This document shows, piece by piece, positions 35,360 through 44,900 of a stretch of DNA of 64,000 nucleotides (positions within the stretch are counted from its first letter, which is position 1; each line of letters opens with the position of its first letter). A program made the position numbers and the translations under genes. The notes under the pieces were generated by a model that was given only the letters and a program-made list of their open reading frames with translations, did no database searches and was not told where the DNA came from. The DNA is from Exiguobacterium sp. s122 (lineage in GTDB: Bacteria; Bacillota; Bacilli; Exiguobacteriales; Exiguobacteriaceae), in contig NZ_JACSMD010000001.1 in NCBI RefSeq assembly GCF_018618475.1, forward strand, positions 1,860,001 to 1,924,000, read 5' to 3'.

Positions 35360-35632
35360 ATGAACTATACATGTCCATGGGGCGGCTACCAGACAATAAC
35401 CGAAGAACCCCCTGGTACGTACGACATTTGTCGCATCTGCTATTGGGAAGACGACGGGGGCCAGTTTAGAGACCCGGACTACGAAGGCGGCGCCAACCGA
35501 GTGTAACTCCGACAAGCACAACAGAACTATATCCGTTACGGTGTCAGCGAACTTCTGTTTGCAGATTGCGTCCGGACTCCGAACGAGTTCGACGTCAAAG
35601 ACCCAAAGTGGCAACGACTTCCTGAATCATAA
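35360..35632 (+). pseudogene. Decayed CPCC-type cysteine-rich small protein gene
   Basis: A 90-codon frame starts at ATG 35360 with GAGGTG six bases before and reads as a full-length CPCC family protein (EEPPGTYDICRICYWEDD, DPDYEGGANRV, LRQAQQNYIRYG). It is cut by TAA at 35504-35506 (codon 49), where relatives have a serine, so one base change (TCA to TAA) explains it. The first zinc knuckle CPCCG is also altered to CPWGG. The frame stays open to TAA at 35630. Interpreted as a pseudogene; a sequencing error at the stop is the alternative, but the lost cysteine argues for decay. Confidence 0.85.
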
Positions 35633-35640
35633 GCATATAG

Positions 35641-35672
35641 AAACCGCCTCTTCACAGAGATAGAGGCGGTTT
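35641..35672. terminator. Bidirectional terminator after the CPCC pseudogene
   Basis: A perfect 11-bp stem AAACCGCCTCT / AGAGGCGGTTT with a 10-base loop, between convergent genes. Confidence 0.85.
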
Positions 35673-35676
35673 AAAG

Positions 35677-36057
35677 TCATTTTATAAAATAGGCGAGAAT
35701 GAGATACGCGGCCATAGCCCAAACGAGAAGAATGAATACCCCAGCGAACCAGTTCGGACGTTTCACTTTCTGTTGCGTCGCTACACGCATGCGGCATTCT
35801 TCTAAAATGTCTGACGGGACGAGTCTCATGATGAACAAGATGCCGAGCGGAAGTAGAATCAAATCGTCCAAATAGCCGAGTACTGGAATGAAATCTGGAA
35901 TAAGATCAATCGGACTGAATGCGTAGGCGACGAGTAGCATCGACAACAACGTGACGAGCGCCGGTGTCCGTGGATGTTTGTACACCTCAACTAACACAAA
36001 TACATCTTCTTTTATCTTATAGGCCTTCGTCTTCACTGTCTGTATGAACCCGTGCAC
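35677..36057 (-). CDS. YkvA family (DUF1232) membrane protein
   Basis: 126 aa. The DUF1232 core is YAFSPIDLIPDFIPVLGYLDDLILLP (quoted in part), followed by a positively charged patch and a C-terminal membrane helix. An upstream ATG at 36072 has no ribosome site; instead GGAGGAG overlaps it and stands 6-7 nt before GTG at 36057, which is therefore taken as the start. Function unknown; members are linked to envelope stress. Single-gene unit. Confidence 0.85.
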   Translation of the reverse strand: MHGFIQTVKTKAYKIKEDVFVLVEVYKHPRTPALVTLLSMLLVAYAFSPIDLIPDFIPVLGYLDDLILLPLGILFIMRLVPSDILEECRMRVATQQKVKRPNWFAGVFILLVWAMAAYLILAYFIK

Positions 36058-36113
36058 GGTCTTCTCCTCCATTCAGCCATATCGTATCACGTACAGTGCG
36101 TAATCGGTCATAA

Positions 36114-36145
36114 CAAAAACCCTCTCGTCCAAACGGACAAGAGGG
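36114..36145 (-). terminator. Intrinsic terminator after the polytopic membrane protein
   Basis: CCCTCTTGTCC / GGACGAGAGGG stem with a 4-base loop and five T residues on the minus strand. Confidence 0.88.
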
Positions 36146-36152
36146 AGACAAG

Positions 36153-37688
36153 TTACCCGAGAATCGCGAACGATACACCGAGTACACCGATGAGTGCCAT
36201 CGCGTAAACCGGTACGCGCGGCATCTCGCCGTTATTGTCGAGCGCCTTCCCAAACATGAAGAACACGAGCGGGTGGACGAGGAACGGCATCGAGAAGATG
36301 AGCGGGATGAGAAGCGAGGCTTCCGTCCCGAACATGCCGCCTTGAATCGCTGCGAAGAGACCGAAGTGCGAGATCGCAGACGACTGGGCCATCGCCGAGT
36401 AATCGAATGCGATCGTGCTGAAGCTGAGGAGCACGAGTCCACCGAAAACGGCCATAATCTGCCAGCCGAACGAGAACTGCATGAGCGCCTTCACTTCTTT
36501 CAAGTCTTCACCGTTCGCACCGCGCAAGTTTTTGAGCGCGAGGAACGTGAGCGTGAGACCGACCAAGACGATGATTACTGTCGGCCAAATCCAGAGCGCT
36601 CCGTTGTCGGCACTGATCGCCAAAATCGAGAAGACGAAGATGTGACCGAAAAACGGGATGTTGATCATGATTGGGGCACGTTTTGCTGCGACTTTCCCGA
36701 AGTCACCAGCTGTACATGCGCCTGTGAGACCACTGTGCGACAGCGATCCCGCCATACCTGGTGCGAGGTTACGGATGTGTCCGGTGCGGGCGAACCACAT
36801 GAGGAGCGCAATCCCACCGAACATCCAGAACAACTGGCCGAAGAATCCATAGAAGAGGACCGAGTTCATGCCTTCGATGGCGAACGCGTCACTGATGCGT
36901 GACCCCCCGACCATGAAGTTTGCTGCCAAGACGACCGGAATCCCGGCGAAAAGGAGCGCGCGTACGGTCGGACCATACGTCCAGTTTTGGAAGATGGCAC
37001 CGAGTGCTGACGAGACGATCATCGCGAAGAAGATCTGCGGGAGCGCGATGACAGGTTGGACGAGCATGGCAATCGCGTACGAGATGAACAAGATGGCGAG
37101 AAGAATCACCGTCTCGATCAACCCTTTACGCATGTACACTTGCTTGTCGTCGATTTGCGCCTTGTGATCGATTAAGAGGAACGACGCCGCTAGACCGATC
37201 AACGCGAGGATTGGGTAGTAGAGCATGATGCCTTCTGCCGTACCCGGTTGAATCATCATGCGGAAGAACCCTTCTAATCCGACGAGCAAGAAGAACGAAC
37301 GGAGGATGAAGATGAACTGCGTCCGACCCGTTCCGAGGAACATTTCTTCTTTTGACGGCACGACGATGTCTTTCACGTCGAGCGCTTGCTTGCTTAAGAT
37401 TTTACGAAGTTCTTGCCCACCGACGAAGAACGAGACGACGAGCGCGATGATCGTCGTACGTGACATAAAGTCGACGAGCGGGAACTCCGGAAGACCCGGT
37501 GTCGCGATGCCCATCTCGACCATGACGAAGCCGAGACCGAGACCGAAGATGACGATGACGAGGATTGGCGAGAACCGTGAGCCGGCTACGACCATCCGTG
37601 ATAAAATGACCATTGGGATGACGAAGGCCATTAACAACCAAAACTGGTTGAGTAATTGAACTTGAGATAACTGCTGTACAATTTCCAT
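36153..37688 (-). CDS. Polytopic membrane protein of unknown function (probable transporter)
   Basis: 511 aa with about 12 to 13 predicted membrane helices and short loops, the size of a secondary transporter or channel. I cannot assign a family. A glycine- and serine-rich segment near residue 320 (APGMAGSLSHSGLTGACTAGDFGK) between helices looks like a substrate or ion site (quoted for location only). AAGGGG precedes ATG at 37688. It has a consensus promoter (37727-37755) and its own terminator, so it is a single-gene unit. Relation to sodium/solute symporters such as GltS is possible by overall shape, but no diagnostic motif was found. Confidence 0.6.
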   Translation of the reverse strand: MEIVQQLSQVQLLNQFWLLMAFVIPMVILSRMVVAGSRFSPILVIVIFGLGLGFVMVEMGIATPGLPEFPLVDFMSRTTIIALVVSFFVGGQELRKILSKQALDVKDIVVPSKEEMFLGTGRTQFIFILRSFFLLVGLEGFFRMMIQPGTAEGIMLYYPILALIGLAASFLLIDHKAQIDDKQVYMRKGLIETVILLAILFISYAIAMLVQPVIALPQIFFAMIVSSALGAIFQNWTYGPTVRALLFAGIPVVLAANFMVGGSRISDAFAIEGMNSVLFYGFFGQLFWMFGGIALLMWFARTGHIRNLAPGMAGSLSHSGLTGACTAGDFGKVAAKRAPIMINIPFFGHIFVFSILAISADNGALWIWPTVIIVLVGLTLTFLALKNLRGANGEDLKEVKALMQFSFGWQIMAVFGGLVLLSFSTIAFDYSAMAQSSAISHFGLFAAIQGGMFGTEASLLIPLIFSMPFLVHPLVFFMFGKALDNNGEMPRVPVYAMALIGVLGVSFAILG

Positions 37689-37726
37689 GGATAAACCCCT
37701 TATACATTTTTTTCACACTGTCTCGA

Positions 37727-37755
37727 AGTGTAACGCATTGTCGATTTTGTGACAA
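37727..37755 (-). promoter_or_regulatory. Promoter of the polytopic membrane protein gene
   Basis: -35 TTGTCA (37750-37755), a 17-bp spacer and -10 TACACT (37727-37732). Confidence 0.8.
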
Positions 37756-37780
37756 GGGGGTGTGACGTATTGTAAATATT

Positions 37781-37813
37781 GAAAGCGGAACCAACTGAAA
37801 TGGTCCCGCTTTC
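37781..37813 (-). terminator. Hairpin after the three-gene helicase module
   Basis: GAAAGCGG-ACCA / TGGT-CCGCTTTC stem (one mismatch) directly after the last gene. The T tract is poor, so it is a weak terminator or an RNA end-protecting stem. Confidence 0.6.
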
Positions 37814-37815
37814 GG

Positions 37816-38097
37816 TTACTTTTTCAGTTGGCGCAGGCCCCAAATGCCCTTATTTCCTGTGGAATAAAACAAGTCTTCGTTGCCGCCGAAACTCGCGGAA
37901 TCGCTCGAGTGGGCACGAATCTGTTTATTGACGTGCGCTTTCCAATCTTTATACCGATCGAGTTCGAGTTGATAGTATGACTTCTCGATGTAGTCATAGA
38001 TTTCTTTCAATGATGCCTTCCCGCCGTGATGCTGGAGGGCGAATTGGATTTTGCGAAGTAGTGCGTGTTTCAAGTTAAAGACCCCTTTCCCAATCAT
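37816..38097 (-). CDS. Small basic DNA-binding-like protein of the helicase module
   Basis: 93 aa, basic. The N-terminal half looks like a winged helix (LLRKIQFALQHHGGKASLKEIYDYIEK, in part), and the C-terminal half has SSDSASFGGNEDLFYSTGNKGIWGLR, a pattern that follows wHTH domains in restriction and defence-associated proteins. No nuclease motif is visible. ATG at 38097 overlaps the helicase stop (ATGA). TTG at 38073, with AAAGGGG eight bases before, is an equally good start. Function unknown; probably a DNA-recognition or regulatory subunit of the preceding helicase. Confidence 0.68.
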   Translation of the reverse strand: MIGKGVFNLKHALLRKIQFALQHHGGKASLKEIYDYIEKSYYQLELDRYKDWKAHVNKQIRAHSSDSASFGGNEDLFYSTGNKGIWGLRQLKK

Positions 38098-40451
38098 TCT
38101 GAAGCTTTCCGACTAAAGTAATGATGCAGTCGCACTTCAACGATTTGACTGACCCATTCGTAAATCAAAGGATGAGCATATGCTTCAATAGGCTCGATAT
38201 GTAACGACTCCTCTGACACGAAGAACGGTCCTTTCGCTATCTTATCAAATGGCATCCGTAACAGTAACTTTTCAATCCGTTTCTGCTCGAACGGGGATTG
38301 TAAGTCTTTCGTCTGTCCGTCAATCTGCTGCCGATACGGGAAGGCATTGATAAACTCATAGAATGGTCGAGCCGCCTCGCTCGCGGAAAGTGGTTGAAGC
38401 CATCTATCGACTCCACGACTTAAGATGATTGATAACACAATCATCTTATAGCTTTTCGTCATGTCGGTGTATTCAACTTCGAGCAACAACGATTTCGACT
38501 CTTCAAACAGATGACTCTCTTCATCATCTAGCTCACCCATCCGGTCGAGAAACCCGTAAAAGCCACCATCTTTCTTCCATTCAGAACGATAGGCATCGAT
38601 TGAGTATTCGCCTCGTTGAATCAACTCTAGGTAACTTGGGCGTCTTCCGAGTTCTTCTTTTACCGTGTAGTAGTTCCGCTCCAACTGCTGCCGACGCGTC
38701 GAAGAACGGGTCACCATTCGCTTCAACAAATCGATGGCGTGCAAATCGAATTCAATAGTGCATCTACTTGGTAAATCTATTTTTGTAGGAAGAGCTTTTA
38801 CAATCGGTTGTCGTTTTGTCGTCAGGAGTGCCAACTTCTTGTCGATATTCTTGTAGTTTCCAATCAAATCAATAATGGTGCAATGCGTCTTCCCGCTCAG
38901 TAAGCGGAGTCCACGACCGATCTGTTGCGTGAAGACCGTCAACGATTCGGTCGGACGACAGAATAGGAGTGTATCGATTTCCGGAATATCGACACCTTCG
39001 TTGAACAAGTTCACCGCGAAGATAATATCGAGGTGTCCTTGCTTCAATTGATGCATTACATCGGCACGATCATATTCGGTCTGGCTATGTAACGCGAGAG
39101 CCTGTACACCTTGCATCCGAAAATAGTCGGCCAAGTATTCAGCTTGTGTGACCGACGAACAGAAACCGAGCGCTCGTGTCTGGTGATGTATCTTCCACGC
39201 CTCATAGATTTTTTGAGCGACACTCTCTTTCAATTGCTCCGCCAACAGTTCGTCCTGATCATAGCGACGACCGTTAATCAATCGAATCTGCGAATAGTCG
39301 ATCTCATCATAAATTCCAACGTAATGGAATGGCGTCAAATACGACTCTTCAATTGCTTCAGTAAAGTGCATCTGATATGCGACATTGTCGTCGCATAAAG
39401 CATAGACGTCTCCCCCATCCAACCGGTCCGGCGTCGCCGTCAATCCGAGCAAGAATTTTGGCTCAAAGTAGTCGAGGACACGTCGATAGGACGGTGCCGC
39501 CGAGTGATGGAATTCGTCGACAACAATCAAATCGAACTGACCTGATTCGAACTGTTCCATTCGGTGTTTCGAGGCCAACGTTTGAATCGATGCGAACAAG
39601 ACGTCTGCCGATTCCTCGTTTCTCGAGTCACCACCAAGGAGTAGCCCTGTCTTCCATTCATTCGAGACCCTTTTGAAAGAGTTCTCTGCTTGAAGCAAAA
39701 TCTCTTTTTGATGGGCGATGAAGAGTACTCGTTTGAACTGGCGGGCGAAGAAGGCGCTCAAGTACGTCTTCCCGAGTCCGGTAGCGAGCACGAGCATTGC
39801 CTTACGTCTACCTTCTTCCATCGTCTCCCGTAACGCCGTCAACGCAGCATCTTGCACGGTGTTCGGCGTGATTGTGTCGTCCTCGATATAAACAGGTGGC
39901 GCTTCTGCAATCAGCTCAGCTTCCTTCATCCGGTCTTGACGGGCATTGTACTCTTCACGATAAGGCTGTAACGAAACGGCATTCATGATTTGGGAATAAT
40001 CACTGTAAAACAAATCATGAAACGCATCGACCGATTGCTCGAACACGTTCTCCGAGATACTTGCTGGAATCTCGACGTTCCATTCGACGCCTCGATTTAG
40101 TGCACTGCGCGACAAATTAGACGAGCCGACAAAGAATGTACCCCCATCTTCTGTGCGGAACAAGTAGGCTTTCGGATGGAATGACTGACCTTTTGAACGA
40201 TAGAGTCGTAGCTCTACGCCTTGAATGTTCATTAACATTTCCAGCGCATCCGGGTTCGTCAAATAGAGATAATCTCCAATCAGAATCCGTACCTGGGCAC
40301 CGCGTTTAACTGCGTCCTCAAGAGAAACGGCAATTTCTTGCACGCCCGATACTTGCGCAAACGCGACGACCATATAAATTTCAGTCGCCGCGTCAATTTG
40401 ACGTTGTAATGGAACTCGTAAATGACTGGTGTGCAGACGTAACTCACTCAT
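38094..40451 (-). CDS. PLD-like nuclease / SF2 DEAD-box helicase fusion protein
   Basis: 785 aa. Residues 1-170: a phospholipase D-like domain with one HxK half-site (SFHPKAYLF) and GSSNLSRSAL, as in nucleases that act as dimers. Residues 200-560: superfamily 2 helicase with motif I LATGLGKT, motif II VVDEFHH, motif III GLTATPDR and motif VI QQIGRGLR. A 220-residue C-terminal region follows, including LGRRPSYLELIQRG, of unknown role. ATG at 40451 overlaps the MazG-like gene by 8 bases and has GAGG upstream; the frame is open further. G+C is visibly lower than in the backbone (two 60-base lines counted by hand give 45% and 40%, versus 62% in one uvrC line). Likely DNA defence or repair. Confidence 0.85.
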   Translation of the reverse strand: MSELRLHTSHLRVPLQRQIDAATEIYMVVAFAQVSGVQEIAVSLEDAVKRGAQVRILIGDYLYLTNPDALEMLMNIQGVELRLYRSKGQSFHPKAYLFRTEDGGTFFVGSSNLSRSALNRGVEWNVEIPASISENVFEQSVDAFHDLFYSDYSQIMNAVSLQPYREEYNARQDRMKEAELIAEAPPVYIEDDTITPNTVQDAALTALRETMEEGRRKAMLVLATGLGKTYLSAFFARQFKRVLFIAHQKEILLQAENSFKRVSNEWKTGLLLGGDSRNEESADVLFASIQTLASKHRMEQFESGQFDLIVVDEFHHSAAPSYRRVLDYFEPKFLLGLTATPDRLDGGDVYALCDDNVAYQMHFTEAIEESYLTPFHYVGIYDEIDYSQIRLINGRRYDQDELLAEQLKESVAQKIYEAWKIHHQTRALGFCSSVTQAEYLADYFRMQGVQALALHSQTEYDRADVMHQLKQGHLDIIFAVNLFNEGVDIPEIDTLLFCRPTESLTVFTQQIGRGLRLLSGKTHCTIIDLIGNYKNIDKKLALLTTKRQPIVKALPTKIDLPSRCTIEFDLHAIDLLKRMVTRSSTRRQQLERNYYTVKEELGRRPSYLELIQRGEYSIDAYRSEWKKDGGFYGFLDRMGELDDEESHLFEESKSLLLEVEYTDMTKSYKMIVLSIILSRGVDRWLQPLSASEAARPFYEFINAFPYRQQIDGQTKDLQSPFEQKRIEKLLLRMPFDKIAKGPFFVSEESLHIEPIEAYAHPLIYEWVSQIVEVRLHHYFSRKASE

Positions 40452-40773
40452 GATCAAGGACCTCTTCCAAGAAGAGACCTTTTTCAAAACCGCCCCGCTT
40501 CTCACGCTTCTCCTCACGGATACGATTTAATTCTTCAAAGCTTGCACCATGCATTTTCGCGAGCGTATAGACGAGTTCCAAAATGTCAGCAAGTTCTTCG
40601 AGCGATTCTTCATAGATGTTCGTCTCTTCGTACTCTTTGATTTCTTCATAGAGTTTCAAGCGGGCCTGTTCGAAATGCTCGGCTTGGTTAAGATGTTTGA
40701 CGACAGGGATTTGCCCTGTTTCGTGAATGATTTCAGGAATACGGTCGCGGATTAATTTATTATACTTAGCCAT
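40444..40773 (-). CDS. MazG-like nucleotide pyrophosphohydrolase
   Basis: 109 aa. The all-alpha NTP pyrophosphohydrolase fold: MAKYNKLIRDRIPEII at the N-terminus and the metal-binding ExxE...ExxD pattern in YEEIKEYEE and ESLEELADILELV. Predicted to hydrolyse (d)NTPs to monophosphates. AAGGAGG gives a strong ribosome site for ATG at 40773. Its end overlaps the start of the PLD-helicase gene by 8 bases, so the two are translationally coupled. In a defence setting it could alter nucleotide pools; alone it would be a housecleaning enzyme. Confidence 0.85.
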   Translation of the reverse strand: MAKYNKLIRDRIPEIIHETGQIPVVKHLNQAEHFEQARLKLYEEIKEYEETNIYEESLEELADILELVYTLAKMHGASFEELNRIREEKREKRGGFEKGLFLEEVLDHE

Positions 40774-40807
40774 TGAGTTTCCTCCTTGTATACTGTGATT
40801 TCAGATT

Positions 40808-40819
40808 TAATAATTATTA
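40808..40819. repeat. A+T palindrome upstream of the helicase module
   Basis: Perfect 12-bp palindrome TAATAATTATTA in an A+T-rich 70-base gap before the MazG-like gene. It could be an operator or simply low-complexity DNA. Confidence 0.45.
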
Positions 40820-40845
40820 GAATGTTAAATTTAAACTTTCTTTTC

Positions 40846-41049
40846 TCATTCCACAATCTCAAACGCCTTCACATATGCCACATAATCGAGGAACAAAATT
40901 AGCTCCTCATCAAATTGCACAAATCCGTCCGACGCGTGTCGGAATGCTTGATAAATCCCTTCGAGCGCCGCATAGCGGCTCTCCGACTCGACCGTATACG
41001 TCAAAATCTCTTCATTGATCAAATGAAACTCAATCTCGTATGATTTCAT
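40846..41049 (-). CDS. Small acidic protein of unknown function
   Basis: 67 aa, acidic, alpha/beta, no membrane segment. No family recognised. GAAGGAGG is well placed before ATG at 41049; the frame open to 41079 adds residues that include this site and is not used. It is on the same strand as, and 72 bases ahead of, the MazG/helicase module, so it may be its first gene, although a promoter in the gap would separate them. Confidence 0.65.
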   Translation of the reverse strand: MKSYEIEFHLINEEILTYTVESESRYAALEGIYQAFRHASDGFVQFDEELILFLDYVAYVKAFEIVE

Positions 41050-41168
41050 CGGCTTTCCTCCTTCTACACCACTATTCAAGTCCCTCTAACAACCTTTTCC
41101 CTACTCTGCTCGATTATCCTTCACCCCAACAAATAATCCTCTAGCTTTCCCAAGGAAAACTTTTCCTT

Positions 41169-41192
41169 TATTCTGAATAAACAGTCAGAATA
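41169..41192 (+). promoter_or_regulatory. Inverted repeat upstream of the MacB-type ABC operon
   Basis: TATTCTGA (41169-41176) and TCAGAATA (41185-41192), a perfect 8-bp dyad with an 8-base spacer, typical of a TetR- or response-regulator-type operator. A loose TTGTGT / TACTTA promoter follows it. No regulator gene is adjacent. Confidence 0.6.
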
Positions 41193-41249
41193 TTTTGTGT
41201 TCTTACATATTTAATACTACTTATCACAACTACAGAAAGGATGATTTTT

Positions 41250-41942
41250 ATGGCCTATGACTTTGAATGCAAACATCTGACGAAACGCTTTGATAACGGT
41301 GATATCGCGACGCTCGCGCTCGACGATGTGAACCTCCACTTCGCCCACGGCGACTTCATCTCGATTATCGGTCCATCCGGTTCAGGGAAATCGACCTTAC
41401 TCAGTTTAATCGGCACACTCGATCGTCCGACCGATGGCACACTCTTATTTAACGGCGAACCGATCTCGACCTTGTCCGCAAAACAGCTCGCCGACTTCCG
41501 CTTCGACAACATCGGTTTCATCTTCCAACAGTTCCACTTGATTCCGACGTTGACGGCACTCGAGAACGTCATGGCACCGCTGTTCGGACGCAAAGTCGAT
41601 TATGACGGAGAAGAACGGGCACTCGAACTGTTGAAAGAAGTCGGCTTGAGCGACAAGGCGAACTCACTGCCGTCGCAACTGTCCGGCGGTCAGCAACAAC
41701 GGGTCGCCGTCGCCCGCGCCCTCATCCACCGTCCGAAGTGGCTACTCGCGGATGAGCCGACCGGGAACCTCGACACCCATACGGGTGATATCATCTTCGA
41801 CTTGTTGACGCGTCTGAACCGGGACAACGGCTGCGGCGTCTTGTTCGTCACGCACGACCCGGAGCTCGCCGACCGGGCGAACCGAAAAATCGAGATGCGC
41901 GACGGGCAGGTCGTCGCCATGAGCGACGTCCATCATGCTTAA
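41250..41942 (+). CDS. ABC transporter ATP-binding protein (MacB/LolD type)
   Basis: 230 aa. Walker A GPSGSGKST, Q-loop FIFQQFHL, signature LSGGQQQR, Walker B WLLADEPTGNLD, switch His in FVTHDPELA. The close match to the MacB/LolD group implies an FtsX-type permease partner, which follows with an 8-base overlap. ATG at 41250 is preferred: AAAGG is too close to the ATG at 41241. Substrate unknown: lipoprotein, peptide or mechanotransmission functions are possible. Confidence 0.92.
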   Translation: MAYDFECKHLTKRFDNGDIATLALDDVNLHFAHGDFISIIGPSGSGKSTLLSLIGTLDRPTDGTLLFNGEPISTLSAKQLADFRFDNIGFIFQQFHLIPTLTALENVMAPLFGRKVDYDGEERALELLKEVGLSDKANSLPSQLSGGQQQRVAVARALIHRPKWLLADEPTGNLDTHTGDIIFDLLTRLNRDNGCGVLFVTHDPELADRANRKIEMRDGQVVAMSDVHHA

Positions 41943-44900
41943 GTTCATCTGGAACTCATGGTGGCGGAATAAGGAACGGTTCATCCTGCTCATGGTCGGG
42001 ATGCTCATCGTCAGTACCGGGCTCAGTTATCTTCTCGGCGTGACGCAGGCGAACAACGGGACGGTCGTCAACGAGCTCCAAAAACGTTGGGACTCGTCGT
42101 ATCACATCGTCGTCCGGCCGGAAGGCAGCCGCAGCGTGACCGAGGATTTGAACCTGCTCGAACCGAACTATATGAGCGGGCTCGAAGGCGGGATCACGCG
42201 CGAACAATACGAGACGATTCAACAGATTGCCGACGTCGATGTCGCCGCACCGATCGCGATGATTGGGTCGACATATTCGAGCTCGTTCACGCAAACGCAT
42301 ACGTTTGATAAAGCTGGTCTTTATCGCCTCAAGATGAACACACTGATCGATACGGGCATTGAAAAAATCAATGATTTTCAAGATTTGAAAGCCTACTTCT
42401 GGGTCGGCTGGATGCCGAACGGTAATTCGACCCACATCGGAATCGGTCCGACCGCCCTGTATGAAGAGTTTCCCCTCTCTTACGGGAGCGATGTCATGTT
42501 GGCTGGAATTGACCCGGTCGCCGAAGCGAAACTCGTCGGGTTAGACGATGCCGTCCAAGCGACAGCATTCAGTCGTTACTTCAACGAAGAGGATGTCCCA
42601 GAGCCTTACGATGAAGACATCACGACCATTCCGATTTTGATGAGTTCAAAAGACTACGTCGACGCCTCGATCAACTACACCATCGAAGAAGTCGATGTCG
42701 ATACGAGCGATCAAGAGGCGTTTATCAAAACGTATCTCAATCAAGGAAAAGATGAATACCTCGATAGCTTGAAAGGGACGGAAGTCGCCTCATACGACTT
42801 TACAGCGCAACAAATGCACGACAATATCACGAAACACATTTTAGAAGGGACACCACAGCCGCAAGACCCTCGTCTCACCGTGGAATATACGTGGATCGCT
42901 GAGAAGGCGTCACCGCTCGTCTATGAAGGCGTGACGAGCCCGTTCCCGAAACGGTGGCCGTACTCGTATCAAATCAAACCGTTCGTCGCTGAAGGCCAAG
43001 TAAGTTATGGCCAAGAAAGCATGTATCGCAAGTCAAATAAATACGCGGAAGACCTCAACGATGTGCCGAAAGTGAAATATGACTATATTGGCTTGTTCGA
43101 TCCATCGAAACTGAAGCTCTCGAAAGATCCGTTGACGGAACTGCCGATGGAGACGTATTTCCCGGCCAGTGCCGAATGGGTCATGAACTCGAAAGACGAA
43201 CCGGTCAACCCACCGACGACCGTCAAGCCAACGAACAACCCGTACAGCTTCTTGACGAAACCACCGTCGATGTTGACGACACTCGACGCAGCGTTCGCCA
43301 TCGCCGGTGACAAAGCCATCTCGGCGATTCGCGTCAACGTGAAAGGCGTCGACGTCTTAAACGAAGAAAGTGAAGCGAAGCTCCAAGCGGTCGCTAAAGA
43401 GATTGAAGACAAGACCGGTCTCATCACGGACGTCACACTCGGCTCGTCTCCACAATATGCCGTCACCTATTTGCCAGGACTCAAAGGCGAGAGCGCCCTC
43501 GGATGGATTCAACAACCGTGGATTAAACTTGGATCGTCAATCACGATTTTCCAAGAAGCAAAACTCGGCTTCTCCGGCGTCGTCGCGAGCGTCATCCTCG
43601 TCGCGATGCTGTATGTGTTCAGCTCGAATATCATCATGCTGTACGCGCGAAAGAAAGAGTTTGCCATTCTGTTATCGCTCGGTTGGCGGCCGAACCAACT
43701 GTCGAAGCTCTTGTTCCTAGAGGCGACGATTCTCGGTTCGATGGTCGCACTCATCTCATGGATGATTCTTGGGACGTTCCTATGGACGGCAGCCGGCTCG
43801 ACGTCGATTGCCCGCATCCTATTAATCGGTTTGGCCGGTCTGTTGATTTATTGGCTCGGGACACTCATCCCGATTCGACTCGTCCGACGCATCAAACCGT
43901 ATGAGACGATGCAATCAGGGGAAGTGTCGAAAGGACGTCGCCTGCTCCGTTCCCGCTCGAGCGTCGGCATGAGCTTGAACCAGCTCGTGACGTATTGGCC
44001 GCGGACGACGTTATCCATTCTCGCCATCGCCTTACCGACGAGTCTGTTCGGTTTCTTCCTATTCGTCACATTCCGCCTCCAAGGGGTCTTGTATACGACA
44101 TGGATTGGCGAGTTCGTCGCCCTTGAAGTCGGGACGATGCATTACGTCGCCATGGGGGTCGCCTTGCTTATCGCCATGCTGACGACGACCGAGATCATGT
44201 GGCAAAACGTCTCCGAACGAAAACCACAACTCGCCGTCTTAAAAGCGCTCGGTTGGCAGAACACGTCCATCCGTCGTCTCGTTTTGACGGAAGGTGCGTT
44301 GACTGGATTCTTCGCCGGACTACTCGGTGTCACAGTGACCATCATCATCGTCACCGTCATGTATCAACAGTTCCCGACGTCCGAATTGCCGTTTCTGTTC
44401 GCGACCCTCCTCATCCCAGTCGTGACCGGTGTCCTCGGGGCACTCCTCCCGGCGGAACGGGCCGTCCGCATCACACCGGCCGAAGCCATCGGCGGACACG
44501 TCGTCAACCAGAAGAAAGTCGAGAAACGGTTCCGTCTCGTCCTCGGGACGACCGCGACCGCGCTCGTCGTCGGGATCATCAGTTTGTTCGTCTTCACGTC
44601 ACCTGAAGTGAGACCGGTGACGGAGGAAGCGACGACGACACCAGCTCCGACCGCACAGACGACCGGTGCGAAACAGGCCGATCTAAAAGAGGATAAACCG
44701 AAAGAAGCCAAAGCCACCACACCACAACAAGATGACCTTCAAAAAATCATGAACCTCGGTACGTTCCAAACGTATATCGGGGACCCGAACATGAAGAAAC
44801 GTGAATTCCAAGTCGGCGAACCAACCTTCACCTCACCAGATGGGACCGAACCGGAAGATGGAAAACGATTTGTCAGCCTACCCATCTCTCTTTTTAATGA

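Noticed and set aside
35294-35614. 106-codon minus-strand frame
   Set aside because: Lies antisense to the CPCC pseudogene, without a ribosome site or family resemblance.
37780-37794. cre-like TGAAAGCGGAACCA
   Set aside because: Two mismatches to the consensus and part of a hairpin after the helicase module, not a promoter.
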